Source: Candolleomyces eurysporus (lineage: Eukaryota; Basidiomycota; Agaricomycetes; Agaricales; Psathyrellaceae). From it: DNA of 24,163 nucleotides. This document shows positions 19,530 to 24,163 of the stretch, piece by piece. The notes beneath the pieces are model-generated. The model ran no database searches. It was not told the DNA's origin and was given only the letters and a program-made list of their open reading frames with translations. Both the position numbers and the translations under genes were made by a program. The stretch's first letter is position 1. Each line of letters opens with the position of its first letter. The DNA is taken from NCBI GenBank assembly GCA_027579435.1, contig JANBPK010001327.1, forward strand, positions 1-24,163, given 5' to 3'.

Positions 19530-20160
19530 GTGCTTGAGAAGATCCTTACTCAGGCTGATGTTGATGCTGCCTGTGCCAGGGCAGAAGCCACCAATGCAAA
19601 AGAAAAGCAGGTCGCAGCTGCTTCCATCACCAAGGTCAAAAACGCCAACACCTCCACAGTGGAGGTTTACACCGTCGCTGCCACGTTGGGTCAGCTAGGC
19701 AAGTATGATGACCAGGGGGATGGTTACCAGTCTGCTGACAGCTATGTGCATCCCATGTCCTGCTCTACCCTCCCTTGGACCGCCCTTGCCTTGCAAAATG
19801 AGTTCCCTGTATCTGTCTCCACATTACTAGACTGTGGCTCACAACTTGTTTTGATTAGTGAGTTGTGCCAGGCCAACCTTGGCCTCCCTCTTTGTAACCT
19901 CAATAAGCCTTTTCAACTTGAACTTGCCCTCCCATCCCCCGATTCCACAGCTGCCCCCAGTTTGGTTCTCCACCATTACATCCGTTTACCTCTCTCTACT
20001 TTGAACAATGCATGGACTTCTTGCACTTTTGACACTGTTGTGGTGCCTTTGCTTGTAGAAAATAAAGATTTCATACTTGGCACTCCTTTCTTTTGTAGCA
20101 ACAGACTTGTTTTAGACTTTGATAATATGACAGCAATACCTAAGTCCTCTAACATTGACC
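19530..20160 (+). pseudogene. Ty3/gypsy fragment: gag end and aspartic protease
   Basis: Plus strand. The frame reads LEKILTQADVDAACARAEA, an Ala/Lys-rich stretch, then the protease: STLLDCGSQLVLISE, with Asp-Cys-Gly where the active-site D-S/T-G is usual, and FILGTPFFCSNRLVLDF, the ILG flap-end motif. Fungal gypsy elements often carry this D-C-G-S variant. The frame stays open from 19530 past 20160, but its end runs into a minisatellite, and neither reverse transcriptase nor LTR adjoins. It is a truncated fragment; the upstream part is replaced by Harbinger sequence near 19530. Confidence 0.7.
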
Positions 20161-20169
20161 TTGTAAGCC

Positions 20170-20585
20170 TGGGCTTGCCCTGGGGAAGCAGGGGAGAGTG
20201 GGGCAGCTGCAGAACCAGGAGAGCCAATAATACATGAGAGCTGCTGCTTGGAAAAACAGGAGAGGGTAGAGCAGCTGCAGAACCAAGGGGGCCAATGATA
20301 CATGGCAGCTGCTGCCTGAGAAAACAAGAAAAAAATAGAGCAGGTGCAAAACCAGAGAGGCTGATGATATGTAGCAGCTGCTGCCTGCAGGAAAAAGAGA
20401 GAGGGGCAGCTGCAGAACAGGTGGGCCAATGATAAGTGGCAGCTGCCACTTGGGAGTACAGGGAAGAGTGGAGCAGCTGCAGAACTGGGGGCTCATAATA
20501 TGTAGCAGCTGCAACCTGGAATGAAAAAAAGGGCAGAGCAGCTGCAAAAGCTGAGAGCCAATGGTATATAACAGCTGCTCCAGAA
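20170..20585 (+). repeat. Minisatellite 1: six 65-69-bp units
   Basis: Anchor GCAGCTGCAGAAC recurs at 20203, 20271, 20340, 20406, 20473 and 20538. Each unit also has a second CAGCTGCTGCC-like palindrome about 40 bp on, following CCAATGATA. Units are purine-rich between the anchors. Long frames crossing it come from the repeat and are not taken as genes. Confidence 0.9.
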
Positions 20586-20589
20586 GTGA

Positions 20590-21750
20590 GACTCAAAGTC
20601 TACAAATTGGAAAGCCTGGAATACAAGTAAAAACTCTGGATTACAAATGGAAAAGGCTGGAGTACAAACATAAACTTGGGATGGCAAATGGGAAAGCCCA
20701 GAGGACAAATGGGAACTCTGGACTACAGGTTAGAAAGGCCTAGAGTACAAATGGAAACTCTGGACTACAAATTGAAAAGCCTGGAGTACAAAAAAAAGCT
20801 CCAGACTGTGAATGGAAAAGCCTGGAGGACTAATGAAACTCTGGACTACAAGTTGGAGAAGCCTGGAGGACAAATGGAAACTCCAGACTACAAATTAAAA
20901 AGCCTGAAGTACAAACAAAAACTCTGGACTACAAATGAAACAGCCTGGAAGACAAATGGAAACTCCAGACTACAAATTAAAAAGCCTGGAATACAAACAA
21001 GAACTCCAGACTACAATTGAAAAAGCCTGAAAGACAAATGGAAACTCCAGACTACAAGTTGGAAAANGCCTGGAGTACAAACAAGAACTCCAGACTACAA
21101 ATNAAAAANGCCTGGAGGACAAATGAAAACCCTGGACTACAAGTTCAAAAAGACCTGGAAGTACAAACAAGAACTNCTGGACTACAAAATTAAAAAGCCT
21201 GGNAGTACAAAACAAGAAATCTGGACTAAAAATTAAAAAGCCTGGAGTACAAACAAGAACTCTGAACTACAAATAAAAAAGCCTGGAGTACAAATGAGAA
21301 CTCTGGACTACAAATGAAAAAGCCTGGAGGACAAATGGAAACTCTGGACTACAAATGAAAAAACCTGGAGGACAAATAAAAACTCTAGACTACAAATTGA
21401 AAAGCCTGGAGTATAAATGGAAACTCCAGACTACAAATTGGAAACCCTGGAGTACAAATGAAAACTCCAGATGACAAAGCGGAAGGCCCAGAGTATGAAT
21501 GAAAACTCCAGAAGACAAATTGGAAAGCCCAGAGTATGAATGAAAAATCCAGATGACAAATTGGAAAGTCTTGAGTACAAACAAAAACTCCAGATGACAA
21601 AGCAAAAAGNCCTGGAGTACAAATGAAAACCCTGGACTATAGATTGAAAAGTCTGGAGTACAAACAAAACTCTGAACTACAAATTAAAAAGGATGGAGTA
21701 CAAATGGAAACCCTGGACAACAAGTTGGAAAGCCTGGAGGACAAATAAAA
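20590..21750 (+). repeat. Minisatellite 2: about 29 units of 40 bp, each two 20-bp halves
   Basis: The half-unit consensus is CTGGA[G/C]TACAAATGGAAA; halves alternate GCCTGGAGTACAAA and CTCTGGACTACAAATT. It follows directly after minisatellite 1. Several N bases (21066-21610) show assembly doubt, so the copy number is a minimum estimate. Open frames occur on both strands only because the unit is nearly stop-free. Confidence 0.9.
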
Positions 21751-21789
21751 TGTACCTGGTTTTATGCACGAACAGTGTTTCTATAAAAA

Positions 21790-22195
21790 AAACTTGCCTG
21801 CTGCCTGAACAATTTGTCATCAAAGGGACAACCTTGGCACAACTTTATGTGTAAATGCACATCTTATGGTTTCTGGAGTTTTTTATAGTTATTTGTATAA
21901 CTTTTGTCAGTTACGCTTTTTCCTTGAGCAGAATGATCTGACATATGTAATGATTAGTCATGTCATGCTTGTCTCAAATCAATGGGTGTCCCCCTTTGCC
22001 ACACTGCCAGCCACTTTCTTCTTGGATATCACAATGCAGGATAGTACATGATAATGTTGAGATTGACACATCAACATCACAATAGTAGGCCAATTGTTTC
22101 TGAAGCTTGTCTAAGAAGACCTTGGCACAAGCATCAATCACAAAGGTGATGTAGTCAATATTGGTTTCAGTAATATTGAAAAGAGGCAAAGACAC
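21790..22195 (-). pseudogene. Tc1/mariner-like transposase remnant (helix-turn-helix part)
   Basis: Minus strand. IDYITFVIDACAKVFLDKLQ followed by YYCDVDVSISTLSCTI matches the second helix-turn-helix of Tc1/mariner-like transposases (pattern YLDELQ...VS..T.SR.L). Further downstream, frameshifted pieces resemble the KKVAGSxAKxD and RCAFTHKVVPRLSL segments. No DDE triad, start or inverted termini could be defined. The rest of 21751-22319 shows no feature I can support. Confidence 0.5.
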
Positions 22196-22319
22196 AATAG
22201 ACTTTTTGCTCTGTACAGCCTGCCAGCACTGCTATTTGCTCAGAAAAAAGACCATATTCTACATGCTAGTGAATTATGCTATATTCACTATGCTAAGTGA
22301 TCCCTGCAGCAATGTCATA

Positions 22320-22549
22320 TGTTGATGGAAAGTTGTCTGGTACAACAACAAACACTTATGGGTGCAGGGAAAATACACACAACAAACATCTGGATTTGGG
22401 TTCTATAAAAGGAATGGATACAGAAAAAGCAAAAGCTAGAGAAAAAGGGAAAAAGAGACGAGGCTAGGTATATATAGGGGTTGTGTTGTTTGGTGGTGTT
22501 TGAGATGGAGGTGTGTTGTGTTGTAGGTGTTGTAGGTGTAGTTCTTACA
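22320..22549 (-). mobile_element. 3' LTR of a Ty3/gypsy element, about 230 bp
   Basis: Read on the minus strand it starts TGTAAGAACTACACC and ends TTTCCATCAACA (TG...CA). It lies just downstream of the gypsy polyprotein stop and is preceded by a purine tract. A TATA box sits inside. The partner 5' LTR is not in the window, so the target duplication (TCATA at 22315-22319 would be one half) cannot be tested. Confidence 0.6.
22469..22476 (-). promoter_or_regulatory. TATA box of the gypsy LTR
   Basis: CCCCTATATATACC on the minus strand, about 75 bp into the LTR, is where a pol II promoter of an LTR retrotransposon is expected. Confidence 0.5.
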
Positions 22550-22557
22550 CCCACCCC
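22550..22557 (-). promoter_or_regulatory. Polypurine tract
   Basis: GGGGTGGG on the minus strand directly abuts the LTR start TGTAAG; this is the usual plus-strand priming site of LTR retrotransposons. Confidence 0.5.
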
Positions 22558-22688
22558 ATGTCTAAAAAAGAACAACAGGTCCAAAAAAAAATTAAAGCAT
22601 AAAAGCAAAGCAAACACAACAAGCATGGAAAAGAAATATAATGACAATGCACAGGACAGATGCGTCAAAACCCCAGTGGGGAAAGCTA

Positions 22689-23922
22689 CTACCTGGCCAA
22701 AGGAGAATTGGAGCTATTTTCTATATCAAAAGCGGAAATCCAATCATCTAACACATGAGTTCCAACCAACTCCTGGCCAGGCAGCCATGAATCGTGTTTG
22801 GGGCCATAACCCTTCCACTGGACCAGGTACCTGTAACCATGGCCCCTCCGCTTCTCATCAATGATATCCCAAATGAAATACTCCTGCGAACCATTGTCAA
22901 AGATGAGTAGGGGAGGAGGGTCTGAGCTGAGCTTGGCGAGGGAAAGTCAAATCATCATTTGGCAGGTAGTGCTTCAGCAGGTAAACATGGAATATGGAGA
23001 ACATGGCTGAAGTCTCTGGAATGTCCAAGGTGTATGACGAGGCTTCTGGATGAGCAGCTTTGATGATGTATGGACCATCCCATTGAGCAAAAAACTTGGC
23101 AGTGCAACCATCCAAATGGTTCTTGAATGCATGATGGTGGTGTTTAGTGGACAGCATGACATGGTCACCGATGACAAAATTTGGCTCTGGGGGCCAGTGA
23201 GAATTGCATTAGCGGCTTGAACCGCTTTCAAACGGAGAAGGCAGTCTTGAGCATCCTATGCAAAGGCCCTCTGACCATCCAGCCAAGAGGCAGCAGGGGT
23301 CCCAGTTCTATCAGGTGTGTCAGCNAAAAAAAGGGGGAATACATCTTGGTGAGTACCCAAGACAAAGTAAAAATGGGGCCATCAGCTTGTGAAGAGTAGT
23401 CCAGAAAGCAGAAATAAAAAGTTTATCACAGTCCGACACTATGTCTGTGGGCAGGCCATTCTTGCAATACCAATGGGTAAAAAAAAAGCTCCACAATATT
23501 GAAGGCAGTGGCTGTGGAACAGCAAGGTATGAAGTGGACGTCAGACCCCAGACAATCTGTGATGGTCAGTATCATGTCAAACCCATCACCCTCCAGCAGA
23601 GGCCCAACAAAATCCATTGCAATTGAGGAACAGGGCTGGGAAGGCACAGGCAAGGGGTGGAAAGGGCCACCTGTATGTACAGTGCAATCTTTATTGTGCT
23701 GACACTCATCACAAGAAGGGATATAAGCTGTCTCCAGGTTGGTGTGCATACCAGGCCAGTAGAAAGAGGGGCAAATGGCATTGTAGGACTTCTTGAAACC
23801 CCAATGACCAAGGCTGTCATGACACAGGTGAAAAACAAGCTCCCGCAGTTGGGGAACATCCAGGACAGCCAGATGGCCATCAATGAACCAGAGGCCATTT
23901 CACTGGACAACTGACTTCATAC
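22689..23922 (-). pseudogene. Ty3/gypsy polyprotein, integrase and chromodomain, broken and truncated
   Basis: Minus strand. H2C2 zinc-binding domain (VFHLCHDSLGHWGFKKSY...FYWPGMHTNLETAYIPSCDECQHNK, about 23860-23695), then the integrase core: AMDFVGPLLEGDGFD (first Asp) and VSDCDKLFISAFW (second Asp, about 23440). The stretch that should hold the catalytic Glu is missing: the reading jumps from LHKLM to LGYSPRCIPPFF. Next come VMLSTKHHHHAFKNHLDG and FAQWDGPYIIKAAHPEASSY, and a chromodomain, EYFIWDIIDEKRRGHGYRYL with VQWKGYGPKHDSWLPGQEL (22880-22750), with a stop at 22689. Frameshifts lie near 22915, 23130, 23330 and 23470, and stops also occur. Reverse transcriptase and RNase H would lie beyond 23922 but are cut off. 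Chromodomains of this class steer integration to marked chromatin. Confidence 0.85.
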
Positions 23923-24163
23923 TAAGGCTGTCTACAAGTGCACTCATAAGTATACTTGGATCCTCAATGCGAGTACTTGGGCTTTAAAATTCAAACTCGG
24001 ATCCGTATGAGTTTTTTCCCACAAGTAACTCAGACTCACGGCTCAAGTACTTGTGAGTTTGTAAGTATACTCACACAGCAAGTCCACACAAGTAACTCAT
24101 GAGTTACTTACAAGTACTCACAAAATTTACTTGCACAAATTTGGATTATAGAGCAAGGCAAGG
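23923..24163 (+). mobile_element. Probable end of a hAT-like element, rich in AAGTACTTG/ACTCA motifs
   Basis: The gypsy reading stops at about 23922. The following TAAGGCTGTCTACAAG looks like a DNA-transposon terminus, preceded by the octamer CTTCATAC (23915-23922), which could be one half of an 8-bp target duplication. The rest is packed with AAGTA[A/T]ACT, AGTACTTG and ACTCA motifs in both directions, including a perfect 20-bp palindrome (AAGTAACTCATGAGTTACTT, 24090-24109). The other end lies outside the window, so the class is inferred. Confidence 0.45.

Larger units (their letters stand above)
16199..19530 (+). mobile_element. PIF/Harbinger DNA transposon, left end present, right end missing
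   Basis: The left terminus is GGGTCTGTTCGGCAACCC from 16202, of PIF/Harbinger type, preceded by TTA (16199-16201), the usual three-base target. A 26-nt near-palindrome (GATTTCCAG...CTGGAAATC, 16221-16246) follows. The interior carries the two genes expected of the superfamily, tail to tail: DDE transposase (plus) and SANT/Myb-like protein (minus). The complementary right terminus is not found: sequence passes into a gypsy fragment near 19530. A solo LTR (18940-19503) is inserted in the second gene. The insertion site was an intron of the KDZ exon array. Confidence 0.8.
17927..19530 (-). pseudogene. Harbinger second ORF: SANT/Myb-like DNA-binding protein, split by a solo LTR
   Basis: Minus strand. 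The N-terminal part LLKHRAKAGDGG (19543-19508) joins across the LTR to NFKEPVFEGVRAAL, KTLSSCKYKWSR and, after a 54-nt intron at 18769-18822, LKATYELMLKLRGLSGWSWDD, the pattern of the SANT/Myb-like domain that accompanies PIF transposases. The second half has WEAFVVKNPDAAKF and GWVHLALMSQILPDAVPKG. A frameshift lies near 18500-18540. After the intron at 18371-18425, a Pro/Ser-rich linker leads to a helical tail (QQETWLDIGQCVALINLLWE) ending at 17927. In characterised Harbinger systems this partner binds termini and brings the transposase to the nucleus. The gene's start is lost at the junction near 19530. Confidence 0.75.

Noticed and set aside
19976..20596. 206-codon minus-strand frame and related long frames to 21667
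   Set aside because: Composition (repeated CSCS-type residues, CAGCTG-derived) comes from minisatellite units and the reverse of the gypsy protease.
20676..21020. 114-codon repetitive protein
   Set aside because: Pure translation of the 40-bp minisatellite; no start context, splice sites or flanking unique coding sequence.
20590..21750. CRISPR array
   Set aside because: Units are continuous tandem repeats with no unique spacers, in a fungal transposon context.
22481..22864. 127-codon plus-strand protein
   Set aside because: It is antisense to the gypsy LTR, the purine tract and the chromodomain coding sequence.

Overview
The window looks like a transposon-rich, gene-poor stretch of an Agaricomycete (Basidiomycota) genome. 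Three things point there. Introns are very short (about 44-57 nt) with GTRNGT donors and CTNAY-type branch sites. There is a KDZ transposase of the CxC5/CxC6 type that is typical of mushroom-forming fungi. PIF/Harbinger, hAT, Ty3/gypsy (chromodomain) and LINE fragments of fungal type also occur. Scattered N bases mark a draft assembly. I cannot name the species. No tRNA, rRNA or CRISPR array was seen.

Layout. (1) 1-1797, plus strand: the 3' part of a multi-exon gene for a lysine-rich, cysteine-cluster protein of unknown function; it enters from the left edge and ends in a Gly/Glu heptad repeat. (2) 1798-4393: non-coding, with an 80-bp tandem duplication. (3) About 4394-8143: a nearly full-length but broken hAT element, transposase on the minus strand. 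(4) 8219-9286: a 1,068-bp non-autonomous DNA transposon with inverted termini and a TTAAT target duplication. (5) 9655-9837: a 183-bp solo LTR with an AAGTG duplication, next to a LINE remnant (9843-11060, minus). (6) 11111-16198: part of a KDZ element, made of CCAGTGG-rich repeats, the decayed KDZ transposase and an upstream companion gene whose 5' part is a tandem array of exon+intron units. A 553-bp solo LTR (CACAA duplication) sits in the companion gene. (7) 16202 to about 19530: a PIF/Harbinger element inserted into an intron of that array, with a transposase (plus) and a SANT/Myb-like second ORF (minus). A second solo LTR of the same 553-564-bp family (TTTCC duplication) sits inside the SANT ORF. 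Its right end is missing. (8) 19530-20160: a gypsy aspartic-protease fragment, followed by 1.6 kb of two adjoining minisatellites (20170-21750). (9) 21790-22195: a Tc1/mariner-like remnant. (10) 22320-23922, minus: the 3' half of a gypsy element (integrase, chromodomain, polypurine tract, 3' LTR), broken at the right by what looks like the end of another hAT-type element (23923-24163).

Almost every transposon protein carries stops or frameshifts, so the window is mainly a nested graveyard. The observations most worth following are these: an LTR that supplies a TATA-like box, a start codon and a 39-residue leader fused in frame to the Harbinger SANT domain (18472-19056); the tandem array in which each repeat carries its own exon and intron (15708-16198), including one shrunken intron whose retention keeps the reading frame; and the matching LTR copies, which differ in CpG decay.
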